Positions 35,647-44,801 of a stretch of DNA of 64,000 bases are shown here, one piece after another. The position numbers and the translations under genes were made by a program. This stretch comes from Streptomyces sp. NRRL S-337 (GTDB lineage Bacteria; Actinomycetota; Actinomycetes; Streptomycetales; Streptomycetaceae), in assembly GCF_000720175.1 (NCBI RefSeq), contig NZ_JOIX01000005.1, positions 140,917 through 204,916 of the forward strand. Reading direction: 5' to 3'. The notes beneath the pieces are model-generated. The model was given only the letters and a program-made list of their open reading frames with translations. It made no database searches and was not told the origin of the DNA. How positions within the stretch are numbered: position 1 is the first letter of the stretch; every line of letters begins with the position of its first letter.

Positions 35647-37233
35647 ATGCCGGAACGGACTTCGTACGACGCGGTCATCGTCGGTGGCGGGCACAACGGA
35701 CTGGTGGCCGCCGCCTATCTCGCACGCGCCGGTCTGAGCGTGCTGGTGCTGGAACGGCTGGACCACACCGGTGGTGCCGCCGTGTCGACCCGGGCCTTCA
35801 CCGGTGTCGACGCCCGGCTGTCCCGCTACTCCTACCTCGTCAGCCTGCTGCCGCCGAAGATCGTGCGGGACCTCGGGCTGCGCTTCGCGGTCCGCAAACG
35901 CACCGTTTCCTCCTACACCCCCACCGTGCGCCACGGCCGCCCCACCGGCCTCCTGGTCGGCGGCGGCGAGGCCCGCACCCGCCGCTCGTTCGCCGAACTC
36001 ACCGGTTCCGACCGGGAGTTCGCCGCCTGGGAGCGCTTCTACGGCACCACCCGCCGGCTCGCTGAGCGGGTCTTCCCCACCCTCACGGAACCGCTGCCCA
36101 CCCGCGCCGCGCTGCGTGCCCGGGTCGACGACGACGCCACCTGGCGCGCCGTCTTCGAGCGGCCCCTGGGCGAGCTGGTCGAGGAGACCTTCACCGACGA
36201 CCTGGTCCGCGGGGTGGTCCTCACCGACGCCCTCATCGGCACCTTCGCCACCGCCCACGAACCGTCACTGCGCCAGAACCGCTGCTTCCTTTACCACGTC
36301 ATCGGCGGCGGCACCGGCGACTGGGACGTCCCCCTGGGCGGCATGGGCGCCCTCACCGATGCCCTGGCCGACGCCGCCCGCCGGGCCGGTGCGGAGATCG
36401 TCACCAGCTGCCCGGTGACCGCGCTCGCCACCGACGGCCGCACCGCCGAGGTCACCTGCGAGCAGGGCACGATCGGCGCCCGCCGGGTCCTGGTGGGCGC
36501 CTCGCCGCGGGAACTCGCCCGCCTCCTCGGCGAGGCGCCGCCGCCGCCCGCCGAGGGCGCCCAGCTCAAGGTGAACATGCTGCTCACCCGGCTCCCCCGG
36601 CTCCGCGACACCGGGGTGGACCCGCGGGAGGCGTTCTCCGGCACTTTCCACATCGCCGAGGGCTACGACCAGCTGGAAGGGGCCTACCGGCAGGCCGCCG
36701 CCGGGAGCCTGCCGGCCGCCCCGCCCTCCGAGATCTACTGCCACTCGCTGACCGACCCCTCCATCCTCGGCGCCGACCTGGTCCGCCGCGGCTACCAGAC
36801 GCTCACCCTCTTCGGCCTGCACACCCCCGCGCGGCTGTTCGCCGACGACACCGCCGACAACCCTGCCACCCGCGACCGCCTCCTGGCGGCCACCCTCGCC
36901 GAACTGGAGAAACACCTCGCCGAGCCCCTCGCCGACTGCCTCGCCCAGGACGCCGACGGCCGCCCCTGCGTCGAGGCCAGGTCCCCGCTCGACCTGGACC
37001 GCGAACTCGGCCTGCCGGGCGGCAACATCTTCCACCGCGAGCTGGCGTTCCCGTACGCGGATCCGGAGGCGGAGGCTCCGGCCGGCGCGGCGGCGCGCTG
37101 GGGCGTGGCCACCGGCCACGACGCCGTCCTCCTGTGCGGCGCGGGCGCGGTGCGGGGCGGCGGGGTGAGCGGCATCCCCGGCCACAACGCCGCGATGGCG
37201 GTGCTGGAGGAACGGTGCTCAAGCAGGGCGTGA
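35647..37233 (+). CDS. Phytoene-dehydrogenase-like FAD oxidoreductase
   Basis: 528 residues. N-terminal FAD site YDAVIVGGGHNGLVAAAYLA and the ERLDHTGGAAVSTRAFTGVD stretch typical of CrtI-like amine-oxidase-fold proteins; a C-terminal GAGAVRGGGVSGIPGHNAAM motif closes the FAD domain. Such proteins act as desaturases or isomerases on isoprenoid or fatty substrates; the true substrate is unknown. No crtB/crtE is nearby, so carotenoid synthesis is unlikely. The SD-like AAGGGG is very close to the ATG. Confidence 0.75.
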   Translation: MPERTSYDAVIVGGGHNGLVAAAYLARAGLSVLVLERLDHTGGAAVSTRAFTGVDARLSRYSYLVSLLPPKIVRDLGLRFAVRKRTVSSYTPTVRHGRPTGLLVGGGEARTRRSFAELTGSDREFAAWERFYGTTRRLAERVFPTLTEPLPTRAALRARVDDDATWRAVFERPLGELVEETFTDDLVRGVVLTDALIGTFATAHEPSLRQNRCFLYHVIGGGTGDWDVPLGGMGALTDALADAARRAGAEIVTSCPVTALATDGRTAEVTCEQGTIGARRVLVGASPRELARLLGEAPPPPAEGAQLKVNMLLTRLPRLRDTGVDPREAFSGTFHIAEGYDQLEGAYRQAAAGSLPAAPPSEIYCHSLTDPSILGADLVRRGYQTLTLFGLHTPARLFADDTADNPATRDRLLAATLAELEKHLAEPLADCLAQDADGRPCVEARSPLDLDRELGLPGGNIFHRELAFPYADPEAEAPAGAAARWGVATGHDAVLLCGAGAVRGGGVSGIPGHNAAMAVLEERCSSRA

Positions 37234-37281
37234 CGGCCCGGGAAGGCGCGGCGACCCCGGGCCGGCCCGGCCGCGGGACAG

Positions 37282-37304
37282 TTTTCTGACGCTGCATCAG
37301 AAAA
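37282..37304. promoter_or_regulatory. Operator TTTTCTGA-N7-TCAGAAAA
   Basis: Perfect 8-bp inverted repeat with a 7-nt centre, 40 nt before the nitronate monooxygenase start. The same core and spacing (TCTGA-N7-TCAGA), with an identical right arm TCAGAAAA, recurs at 47241-47260 in front of the fadD19/echA19-like divergon. Likely site of one TetR-type regulator. Confidence 0.7.
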
Positions 37305-37343
37305 TCTCTTCCCTCGTACGGCGCCCTGCGGCATCCTGCGCGC

Positions 37344-38447
37344 ATGCAGACGGAGCTGAGCAACAGGCTGGGCGCGGAGCACGCCGTCTTCGGGTTCACC
37401 CCCTTCCCCGCGGTCGCCGCGGCGATCACCCGGGCCGGCGGGTTCGGGGTGCTCGGCGCGGTCCGCTACACCGCGCCGGACGCCCTCGCCCGCGACCTCG
37501 ACTGGATGCAGGAGCACACCGACGGGCTGCCGTACGGGCTCGACGTGGTGATGCCCGCCAAGAAGGTGGCGGGCGTCAGCGAGGCCGACGTCGAAGCGAT
37601 GATCCCGGACGGGCACCGCCGGTTCGTCGACGGACTCCTCGACACCTACGGCGTACCGCCGCTCGCCGAGGGCGAGGAGTCCGGCTGGCGGATCACCGGC
37701 TGGATGGAACAGGTCGCCCGCACCCAGCTCGACGTGGCCTTCGACTACCCGATCACCCTGCTCGCCAACGCCCTCGGCCCCCCGCCCCCGGACGTCGTCC
37801 AACGCGCCCACGAGCACGGTGTCCTGGTCGCCGCACTGGCCGGCAGCCCCCGGCACGCCCGGCACCACAAGGCCGCCGGCATCGACATCGTCGTCGCCCA
37901 GGGCTACGAGGCCGGCGGACACACCGGCGAGATCGCCACCATGGTCCTCACCCCCGAGGTGGTGGCCGCCGTCGACCCGCTGCCCGTCCTCGCGGCCGGC
38001 GGGATCGGCAGCGGCGAGCAGATCGCCGCCGGACTCGCCCTGGGCGCCCAGGGCGTCTGGCTCGGCTCGATCTGGCTGACCACCCGGGAGGCCGAACTCC
38101 ACTCCCGGCGGCTGACCGCCAAACTGCTCGCCGCAGGACCCGGCGACACCGTGCGCTCCCGCGCCCTGACCGGCAAACCCGCCCGCCAGCTGCGCACCGA
38201 GTGGACCGACGCCTGGGACGACCCGGCCGGCCCCGGCCCACTGCCGATGCCGCTGCAAGGACTGCTGGTCGCCGAGGCGAACTCGCGCATCCAGCGGCAC
38301 GAGGTCGAGCCGCTGCTGGGCACCCCGGTCGGCCAGATCGTCGGCCGGATGACCAGCGAACGCAGCGTCCAGGCCGTCTTCGACGACCTGACCCGCGGCT
38401 TCGAGCGGGCCATCGACCGCATCAACCGCATCGCCGGACGCGCATGA
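37344..38447 (+). CDS. Nitronate monooxygenase-family flavoprotein
   Basis: 367 residues, TIM-barrel FMN enzyme of the NMO / 2-nitropropane dioxygenase family: AITRAGGFGVLGAVRYT near the N-terminus, the VAQGYEAGGHTGEIATMVLT catalytic/FMN loop, and LAAGGIGSGEQIAAGLALGA phosphate loop. Family members also include enoyl-reductase-like and unknown oxidases, so nitronate as substrate is not proven. First gene of an operon with two acyl-CoA ligases; preceded by the shared operator. Confidence 0.8.
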   Translation: MQTELSNRLGAEHAVFGFTPFPAVAAAITRAGGFGVLGAVRYTAPDALARDLDWMQEHTDGLPYGLDVVMPAKKVAGVSEADVEAMIPDGHRRFVDGLLDTYGVPPLAEGEESGWRITGWMEQVARTQLDVAFDYPITLLANALGPPPPDVVQRAHEHGVLVAALAGSPRHARHHKAAGIDIVVAQGYEAGGHTGEIATMVLTPEVVAAVDPLPVLAAGGIGSGEQIAAGLALGAQGVWLGSIWLTTREAELHSRRLTAKLLAAGPGDTVRSRALTGKPARQLRTEWTDAWDDPAGPGPLPMPLQGLLVAEANSRIQRHEVEPLLGTPVGQIVGRMTSERSVQAVFDDLTRGFERAIDRINRIAGRA

Positions 38448-38466
38448 ACCCGAGGAGGACAGCGGA

Positions 38467-40023
38467 ATGACCAACTCCCCACCGCCCAACGGCTTCTGGG
38501 CGCAGGCCGCCGCCGACCCGGACCGCACGGTGCTGATCGCCCCGGACGGCGAGGAGTGGACCGCGGGCCGGCTGCACGCCGTGAGCAACCGGCTGGTCCA
38601 CGGGCTGCGCGCGGCCGGCCTGGAACGCGGCGACGCCTTCGCCGTGGTCCTGCCCAACGGCGTGGAGTTCTTCACCGCCTACCTCGCCGCGTCCCAGGCC
38701 GGTTTCTACCTCGTCCCGGTCAACCACCACCTGGTCGGCCCGGAGATCGCCTGGATCGTCGCCGACTCCGGGGCGAAGGTGCTGATCGCGCACGAGCGGT
38801 TCGCCGACGCGGCCCGGCAGGCGGCGGACGAGGCGGAGCTGCCGGCCGCCCGGCGCTATCTGGTCGGCACCGCGGACGGCTTCCGGCCGTACCGCGAACT
38901 CCTCGACGAACAGCCCGACTCCGCACCCGACGGCCGGACGCTGGGCTGGGTGATGAACTACACCTCCGGCACCACCGGACGGCCGCGCGGCATCCGCCGC
39001 CCGCTGCCCGGCACCCCGCCCGAGCAGGCCCATCTCGGCGGATTCCTCGGCATCTTCGGCATCAGGCCGTTCGACGGCAACGTCCACCTGGTCTGCTCGC
39101 CGCTCTACCACACGGCCGTCCTGCAGTTCGCCGGCGCCTCGCTGCACCTCGGCCACCGCGTCGTCCTGATGGACAAGTGGACCCCCCAGGGCATGCTGGC
39201 CCTGATCGACCGGCACCGCTGCACCCACACCCACATGGTGCCCACCCAGTTCCACCGCCTGCTCGCGCTCCCCGCGGCGACCCGGGCGGCCTACGACGTC
39301 AGCTCGCTGCGGCACGCCATCCACGGCGCCGCGCCCTGCCCCGACCACGTCAAACGCGCCATGATCGACTGGTGGGGCGGCTGCGTCGAGGAGTACTACG
39401 CGGCGAGCGAGGGCGGTGGCGCCTTCGCGACCGCCGAGGACTGGCTGAAGAAACCCGGAACGGTCGGCCGGGCCTGGCCGATCAGCGAACTGGCCGTCTT
39501 CGACGACGACGGCAACCGCCTGCCGCCCGGCGAACTCGGCACCGTCTACATGAAGATGACCACCGGCGGCTTCCGCTACCACAAGGACGAGGGGAAGACC
39601 CGGAAGAACCGGATCGGGGACTTCTTCACCGTCGGCGACCTCGGGTACCTCGACGAGGACGGCTACCTCTTCCTCCGCGACCGCAAGATCGACATGATCA
39701 TCTCGGGCGGGGTGAACATCTACCCCGCCGAGATCGAATCCGCCCTGCTCGGCCACCCCGCCGTCGCCGACGCCGCGGCCTTCGGCATCCCGCACGACGA
39801 CTGGGGCGAGGAGGTCAAGGCCGTCGTCGAGCCCGCCGAGGGCCATGTGCCCGGGCCCGGTCTGGCCGCCGACATCCTGGCGCACTGCGAGCGCCAACTC
39901 GCCGGCTACAAACGGCCCAAGACGGTCGACTTCATCGCCGTCATGCCGCGCGACCCCAACGGCAAGCTGTACAAGCGCAGGCTCCGCGACCCCTACTGGG
40001 AGGGCCGGGAGCGCGCCGTGTAG
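38467..40023 (+). CDS. Acyl-CoA synthetase (ANL superfamily), first of two
   Basis: 518 residues. AMP-binding P-loop MNYTSGTTGRPRGIRRPLPG, A5 region YYAASEGG, A7/A8 region TVGDLGYLDEDGYLFLRDRK and the catalytic Lys in DPNGKLYKRRLRDPYW. It activates a carboxylic acid as CoA thioester; resembles mycobacterial FadD4-type ligases. GAGGAGGA ~9 nt upstream of the ATG, 19 nt after the nitronate monooxygenase gene. Confidence 0.83.
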   Translation: MTNSPPPNGFWAQAAADPDRTVLIAPDGEEWTAGRLHAVSNRLVHGLRAAGLERGDAFAVVLPNGVEFFTAYLAASQAGFYLVPVNHHLVGPEIAWIVADSGAKVLIAHERFADAARQAADEAELPAARRYLVGTADGFRPYRELLDEQPDSAPDGRTLGWVMNYTSGTTGRPRGIRRPLPGTPPEQAHLGGFLGIFGIRPFDGNVHLVCSPLYHTAVLQFAGASLHLGHRVVLMDKWTPQGMLALIDRHRCTHTHMVPTQFHRLLALPAATRAAYDVSSLRHAIHGAAPCPDHVKRAMIDWWGGCVEEYYAASEGGGAFATAEDWLKKPGTVGRAWPISELAVFDDDGNRLPPGELGTVYMKMTTGGFRYHKDEGKTRKNRIGDFFTVGDLGYLDEDGYLFLRDRKIDMIISGGVNIYPAEIESALLGHPAVADAAAFGIPHDDWGEEVKAVVEPAEGHVPGPGLAADILAHCERQLAGYKRPKTVDFIAVMPRDPNGKLYKRRLRDPYWEGRERAV

Positions 40024-40064
40024 CGGTACTTGACCTCGCACCGGGCCGCCCGCAGGATCCCGCC

Positions 40065-41576
40065 ATGACTGATGTGCGCAGCAGCACGGTGGACGGGATC
40101 CTGCGGCGGAGCGCCCGGCGGGTGCCGCACCGCACCGCGGTCCGGTACGGCGACCGGATGTGGACCTACCGGGAGCTCGACGAGGCCGTGTCGGCCGCGG
40201 CCGCGGTGCTCCGCGGGGCCGGACTGCGCCCCGGCGACCGGGTCGGCTCCTACGGCCACAACTCCGACGCCTACCTCATCGGCTTCCTCGGCTGCGCCCG
40301 CGCCGGGCTGATCCACGTACCCATGAACCACCACCTCACCGGCGACGAGCTGCGCTACCTCGTGGAGCAGTCCGGCAGCTCCCTCGTCCTCGCCGATCCG
40401 CGGCTCGCCGGGCGGCTGCCGGACTCCACGCGGGTCCTGCCGCTGCGCGACACCGACGACTCGCTGCTGGTCCGGCTGCGCACCGCGCCCGCGGACCCGG
40501 ACCCCGCGGCGCCGGAGTCCGACGACCTGGTCCAGCTGCTGTACACCTCCGGCACCACCGCACTGCCCAAGGGCGCGATGATGACCCACCGCGCCCTGGT
40601 GCACGAGTACGTCAGCGCGATCACCGCCCTGGACCTCGCGGAGACCGACCGCCCGGTTCACTCCCTGCCGCTGTACCACTCCGCGCAGATGCACGTCTTC
40701 CTGCTGCCGTATCTGGCGGTCGGCGCGGAGAACACCCTCCTCGACGCGCCCGACCCGGAGCGGATCCTCGACCTGGTCGCGGCGGGCCGGGCGGACAGCC
40801 TGTTCGCACCGCCCACGGTGTGGATCGGCCTGTCGCAGCACCCGGGGTTCGCCGACCGCGACCTGAGCGCGCTGCGCAAGGCGTACTACGGCGCCTCGAT
40901 CATGCCGGTGCCGGTCCTTGAACGGCTCCGCGCCCGGCTGCCCGGGCTGGCCTTCTACAACTGCTTCGGGCAGAGCGAGATCGGCCCGCTGGCCACCGTG
41001 CTGGGACCGGACGAGCACGAGGGGCGGATGGATTCCTGCGGGCGCCCGGTGCTCTTCGTCGAGGCGCGGGTGGTCGACGAGTCGGGCCGGGAGGTGCCCG
41101 ACGGCACCCCGGGCGAGGTCGTCTACCGCTCCCCGCAGCTGTGCACCGGCTACTGGGACAAGCCCGAGGAGACCGCCGAGGCGTTCCGCGACGGCTGGTT
41201 CCACTCCGGGGACCTGGCCGTCCGGGACCCGGAGGGCTACTTCACCGTGGTGGACCGGGTCAAGGACGTCATCAACTCCGGTGGCGTGCTGGTCGCCTCG
41301 CGCCAGGTGGAGGACGCGCTCTACGCCCACCCCCAGGTGGCCGAGGTCGCGGTCATCGGGCTGCCGGACGAGCGGTGGATCGAGGCGGTGACCGCCGTGG
41401 TCGTGCGGCGCCCGGAGGGTGAACCGGTCGGGGAGCAGGAGCTGATCGAGGCGGCCCGGGCCCGGCTCGCGCCGTTCAAGGCCCCCAAACGGGTGGTGTT
41501 CGTGGACGCGTTGCCGCGCAACGCCAGCGGCAAGGTCCTCAAGCGGGAGCTCCGGGAACGGTTCGCGGCGTCCTGA
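40065..41576 (+). CDS. Acyl-CoA synthetase (ANL superfamily), second of two
   Basis: 503 residues. P-loop LYTSGTTALPKGAMMTHRAL, YNCFGQSEIGPLATVLGPDE, WFHSGDLAVRDPEGYFTVVD and C-terminal PRNASGKVLKRELRERF with the catalytic Lys. Probably a long- or medium-chain ligase. 41 nt after the first ligase, without a clear SD. Two adjacent ligases in one operon suggest two acids or successive side chains of one compound. Confidence 0.83.
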   Translation: MTDVRSSTVDGILRRSARRVPHRTAVRYGDRMWTYRELDEAVSAAAAVLRGAGLRPGDRVGSYGHNSDAYLIGFLGCARAGLIHVPMNHHLTGDELRYLVEQSGSSLVLADPRLAGRLPDSTRVLPLRDTDDSLLVRLRTAPADPDPAAPESDDLVQLLYTSGTTALPKGAMMTHRALVHEYVSAITALDLAETDRPVHSLPLYHSAQMHVFLLPYLAVGAENTLLDAPDPERILDLVAAGRADSLFAPPTVWIGLSQHPGFADRDLSALRKAYYGASIMPVPVLERLRARLPGLAFYNCFGQSEIGPLATVLGPDEHEGRMDSCGRPVLFVEARVVDESGREVPDGTPGEVVYRSPQLCTGYWDKPEETAEAFRDGWFHSGDLAVRDPEGYFTVVDRVKDVINSGGVLVASRQVEDALYAHPQVAEVAVIGLPDERWIEAVTAVVVRRPEGEPVGEQELIEAARARLAPFKAPKRVVFVDALPRNASGKVLKRELRERFAAS

Positions 41577-41721
41577 GCCGTCGGGCGCGCGGCGCGCCGT
41601 GCGGCGCGCGCGACGCGTGCGGAGGGCGACTGTCGGTGCCCCCTGCCATGCTGAAAACGCGTGGCCGGAGAACAGCCGGCCGACGGCCCTGTACGTCTCG
41701 TTCCGTACGACGGAGGACACC

Positions 41722-42522
41722 ATGCTGACCACCCGTTACGTCCCCGGCGCCCCCAACTGGCTCGACCTGGGGACGCCCGATATCGACGCCGCCGTCGCCT
41801 TCTACTCCGCCGTGTTCGGCTGGAGCTTCGCGTCCGCCGGCCCGGAGGCCGGCGGCTACGGCTTCTTCCAGCTCGACGGGAAGACCGTCGGCGCCGTCGG
41901 CCCGCTCACCGAGGAGGGCGCGCGGTCCGCGTGGACGACGTACTTCCACACCACCGACGCGGACGCCACGACCAAGGCGGTGGAGCAGGCCGGCGGCCGG
42001 GTGCGGGTCGCGCCGTCGGACGTCTTCACGGCCGGCCGGCTGGCCGCCTACACCGACCCCACCGGCGCCGATTTCGCGGTCTGGCAGCCCCGTGACGTCC
42101 AGGGCCTGGAGCGGGTCATGGAGCCGAACACCCTGTGCTGGACGGAGCTGTACACCACCGACGTGGCCATGGCCAAGGGCTTCTACCGCTCGGTGTTCTC
42201 CTGGAGCTTCCAGGACATGCCGATGGGCGGCGACCGGTTCTACTCGATCGTCTCCTCGCCGGGCGGCGGCGAGGGCGAGGACACCGGCCAGGGCGGCGTG
42301 ATGCAGCTGGCGGAGGAGAATCTGGCGGCCGGTTCGGCCTCGGAGTGGCACCCGTACTTCGGCGTGACCGACTGTGACGCGACCTACGCCGCCGCCCTCG
42401 ACCACGGCGCCACGGTCCTCATCCCGCCGACCACCGCCCCCGGCGTCGGCCGGCTGGCGATGGTCACGGACCCGGCCGGCGCCCCGTTCGCCCTGATCAA
42501 GGGGGACCCGGAGATGACCTGA
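41722..42522 (+). CDS. Two-domain VOC (glyoxalase-like) protein
   Basis: 266 residues. Two VOC modules beginning PNWLDLGTPDIDAAVAFYSA and LCWTELYTTDVAMAKGFYRS, with closing DPTGADFAVWQ and DPAGAPFALIK. GGAGG lies 5 nt before the ATG. Similar in plan to the protein at 28537 (probable paralogue). Its 3' end lies 4 nt from the convergent paaK. Confidence 0.78.
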   Translation: MLTTRYVPGAPNWLDLGTPDIDAAVAFYSAVFGWSFASAGPEAGGYGFFQLDGKTVGAVGPLTEEGARSAWTTYFHTTDADATTKAVEQAGGRVRVAPSDVFTAGRLAAYTDPTGADFAVWQPRDVQGLERVMEPNTLCWTELYTTDVAMAKGFYRSVFSWSFQDMPMGGDRFYSIVSSPGGGEGEDTGQGGVMQLAEENLAAGSASEWHPYFGVTDCDATYAAALDHGATVLIPPTTAPGVGRLAMVTDPAGAPFALIKGDPEMT

Positions 42523-42526
42523 GCGG

Positions 42527-43855
42527 TCAGGCGGGGTCCCGCGGCCGGGCGTCCACGATCCGCTTGATCTTGCCGACCGAGCGCTCCAGCGTCTCCGGAT
42601 CGACGATCTCCACGGCGACCGAGACCCCGATGCCCTCCTTGACCCCGCGTGCGATCAGCCCCACGGCTGCCGCACGTGCTTCGGGGCCGGCATCGGGGCG
42701 GGCCTCGGCGCGTACGGTCAGATGGTCCATCCGGCCCTCGCGGGTGAGCCTCAGCTGGAAGTGCGGGGCGACGCCGGGCGTGCGCAGCACGATCTCCTCG
42801 ATCTGCGCCGGGAAGAGGTTGACCCCGCGCAGAATGATCATGTCGTCGCAGCGCCCGGTGATCTTCTCCATCCGGCGGAAGGCCGGCCGGGCGGTGCCCG
42901 GCAGCAGCCGGGTCAGATCGCGGGTGCGGTAGCGGACGACCGGCATCGCCTCCTTGGTGAGCGAGGTGAAGACCAGCTCGCCGTGCTCACCGTCCGGCAG
43001 CACCTCACCGGTGACCGGGTCGACCACCTCCGGATAGAAGTGGTCCTCCCAGATGTGCAGCCCGTCCTTGGTCTCCACGCACTCCTGGGCGACCCCCGGG
43101 CCCATCACCTCCGACAGCCCGTAGATGTCCACGGCGTCGATCGCGAACCGCTCCTCGATCTCCCGGCGCATCTGCTCGGTCCACGGCTCGGCACCGAAGA
43201 TGCCGACCTTCAGCGAGGTCGACCGCGGATCGATGCCCCGCCGCTCGAACTCGTCCAGCAGGGTGAGCATGTAGGACGGCGTGACCATGATGATCTCGGG
43301 CCGGAAGTCCTGGATGATCTGCACCTGCCGGCCGGTCATCCCGCCGGACGCCGGGACGACCGTGCAGCCCAGCCGCTCCGCGCCGTAGTGCGCGCCCAGT
43401 CCGCCGGTGAACAGCCCGTAGCCGTAGGCGATGTGGATGGTGTGGCCGGGCCGGCCGCCGGCCGCGCTGATCGAGCGGGCGACCACGTCCGCCCAGTGGG
43501 CGAGGTCGCGTTCGGTGTAGCCGACCACGGTCGGGCGGCCGGTGGTGCCGCTGGAGGCGTGCAGGCGCCGCACCTCCTCCTTGGGGACCGCGAACATCCC
43601 GAAGGGATACTGCGCACGCAGGTCGTCCTTGACGGTGAACGGGAAACGGGCCAGGTCACCGAGCGTCCGGCAGTCCTCGGGGCGGACCCCGGCCCGGTCG
43701 AAGGCCGCACGGTAGAAGGGCACGTGGTCATAGGCATGGCGCAACGAGGCGCGCAGCCGGGTCAGCTGGAGGTCCCGCAGGGCCTCCGGCGAGAGCACTT
43801 CCGCGTCGTCGAACGCCGTGCTGTCCGTCGCCCTGCCCGTGGCCGCTTCCGGCAT
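42527..43855 (-). CDS. paaK: Phenylacetate-CoA ligase
   Basis: 442 residues. P-loop-like SSGTTGRPT (101-109), HIAYGYGLFTGGLGAHYGAE, IYGLSEVMGPGVAQECVETK, CDDMIILRGVNLFPAQIEEI and C-terminal VGKIKRIVD: the PaaK pattern. It converts phenylacetate to phenylacetyl-CoA. No other paa genes are in the window. A palindrome typical of PaaR operators lies 23 nt upstream of the start. Confidence 0.88.
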   Translation of the reverse strand: MPEAATGRATDSTAFDDAEVLSPEALRDLQLTRLRASLRHAYDHVPFYRAAFDRAGVRPEDCRTLGDLARFPFTVKDDLRAQYPFGMFAVPKEEVRRLHASSGTTGRPTVVGYTERDLAHWADVVARSISAAGGRPGHTIHIAYGYGLFTGGLGAHYGAERLGCTVVPASGGMTGRQVQIIQDFRPEIIMVTPSYMLTLLDEFERRGIDPRSTSLKVGIFGAEPWTEQMRREIEERFAIDAVDIYGLSEVMGPGVAQECVETKDGLHIWEDHFYPEVVDPVTGEVLPDGEHGELVFTSLTKEAMPVVRYRTRDLTRLLPGTARPAFRRMEKITGRCDDMIILRGVNLFPAQIEEIVLRTPGVAPHFQLRLTREGRMDHLTVRAEARPDAGPEARAAAVGLIARGVKEGIGVSVAVEIVDPETLERSVGKIKRIVDARPRDPA

Positions 43856-43877
43856 GGAGTGTCACCGCCTCGTCTCC

Positions 43878-43895
43878 CTACCGATCATTCGGTAG
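43878..43895. promoter_or_regulatory. PaaR-like operator CTACCGA-N4-TCGGTAG
   Basis: Perfect 7-bp inverted repeat with TCAT centre, between paaK and the divergent hydrolase gene. I recall ACCG...CGGT cores for TetR-type PaaR sites of actinobacteria; the similarity is unverified. Position near the paaK start fits repression. Confidence 0.55.
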
Positions 43896-43964
43896 CTGCA
43901 TGCTGACCCAAGTAATCAGCGCGCGGCGAACACGTCAAGGGGCGTGCCGCAGCCGGCCCCCGGG

Positions 43965-43970
43965 TAGCGT
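43965..43970 (+). promoter_or_regulatory. -10 element for a leaderless transcript
   Basis: TAGCGT ends 7 nt before the ATG at 43978; no SD is present. Confidence 0.5.
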
Positions 43971-43977
43971 CCAGCGC

Positions 43978-44676
43978 ATGAGTGACGTCCGGAAAGTGCA
44001 GGTAGGTGACGTTCGGCTGGCGTACCGGGTGTGGGGGGAGGAGGACGCGCCCCCGGTCGTGCTGCTGCATTGCCTCGGCGAGGACGGCGAGGACTGGCGC
44101 GGCGTGGTCGGCCGGCTCGCCGGCACCCACCGGGTCTTCGCCCTCGACCAGCGCGGCCACGGGCACAGCGACTGGCCGGGGGAGTACGGCTTCGCCCGGT
44201 GGCGGGACGATGCGATCGGCTTCCTCCAGGCGCTCGGGCTGAAGCGGGTGACCCTCGTCGGCCACTCGGCCGGCGCGCTGACCGCGCTGCTGGTGGCCGC
44301 GGACCGGCCCGAGCTGGTGGACCGGCTGGTCCTGGAGGAGGCCGCCCCGCCGCTGCCCGCCGACCCGCCGCAGGAGGCACCGGAGCAGCCGGCCGGCCCG
44401 CAGGCGTTCGACTGGGGCGCCAAGACGGCGGTGGTGGGCGAACGCAACGCCCCCGACCCGCAGTGGTGGGAGTGCCTGCCGCGGATCACCGCCCCCACCC
44501 TCGTCATCGCCGGCGGCCCCACCAGCCACATCCCGCAGGAACACCTCGTGCGGATGGCCTCCCTGATCCCCGATGCCCGCCTGGTGACCGTCGAGGGCGC
44601 CGGCCACCTCGTCCACGAGGAGCGCCCGGGCGAATTCCTCGCCGCGGTCACCTCGTTCCTGCCGCCCCCGCGGTAG
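43978..44676 (+). CDS. Alpha/beta hydrolase
   Basis: 232 residues. Classic elements: VVLLHCLGEDGEDWRGVVGR (oxyanion), LDQRGHGHSDWPG, nucleophile elbow GHSAGA, and a C-terminal GAGHLVHEERPGEF His. Substrate unknown; esterase or haloperoxidase-like hydrolases look like this. It appears leaderless (TAGCGT 7 nt upstream, no SD) and is divergent from paaK. Confidence 0.8.
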   Translation: MSDVRKVQVGDVRLAYRVWGEEDAPPVVLLHCLGEDGEDWRGVVGRLAGTHRVFALDQRGHGHSDWPGEYGFARWRDDAIGFLQALGLKRVTLVGHSAGALTALLVAADRPELVDRLVLEEAAPPLPADPPQEAPEQPAGPQAFDWGAKTAVVGERNAPDPQWWECLPRITAPTLVIAGGPTSHIPQEHLVRMASLIPDARLVTVEGAGHLVHEERPGEFLAAVTSFLPPPR

Positions 44677-44717
44677 CCGGCCGCGCGGACCCGGGGCCGG
44701 CGGGCGCGCACGTCCCT

Positions 44718-44775
44718 TAGGCTCGCGGCCGTACGCCTCCCCGCGTACGGCCGGCCGGGGGAACTGCCCCCGGCC
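44718..44775 (+). promoter_or_regulatory. -10 element and two tandem leader hairpins
   Basis: TAGGCT (44718-44723) may be the -10 element. Downstream, CGGCCGTACGC (44726-44736) pairs with GCGTACGGCCG (44743-44753), and GGCCGGGGG (44753-44761) pairs with CCCCCGGCC (44767-44775). The two stems share base 44753, so they can form back to back in the leader of the chorismate mutase gene. Possible attenuator or stabiliser. Confidence 0.45.
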
Positions 44776-44801
44776 GCCCCGAGGTTCGAGAAAGGCCGAC
44801 C

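Noticed and set aside
35647..37233. Carotenoid biosynthesis (crtI)
   Set aside because: No phytoene synthase, GGPP synthase or cyclase is nearby; only the fold is shared.
41583..41625. GC-rich inverted repeats between the second ligase and the VOC gene
   Set aside because: Built only of GCGC runs; cannot be told from background composition.
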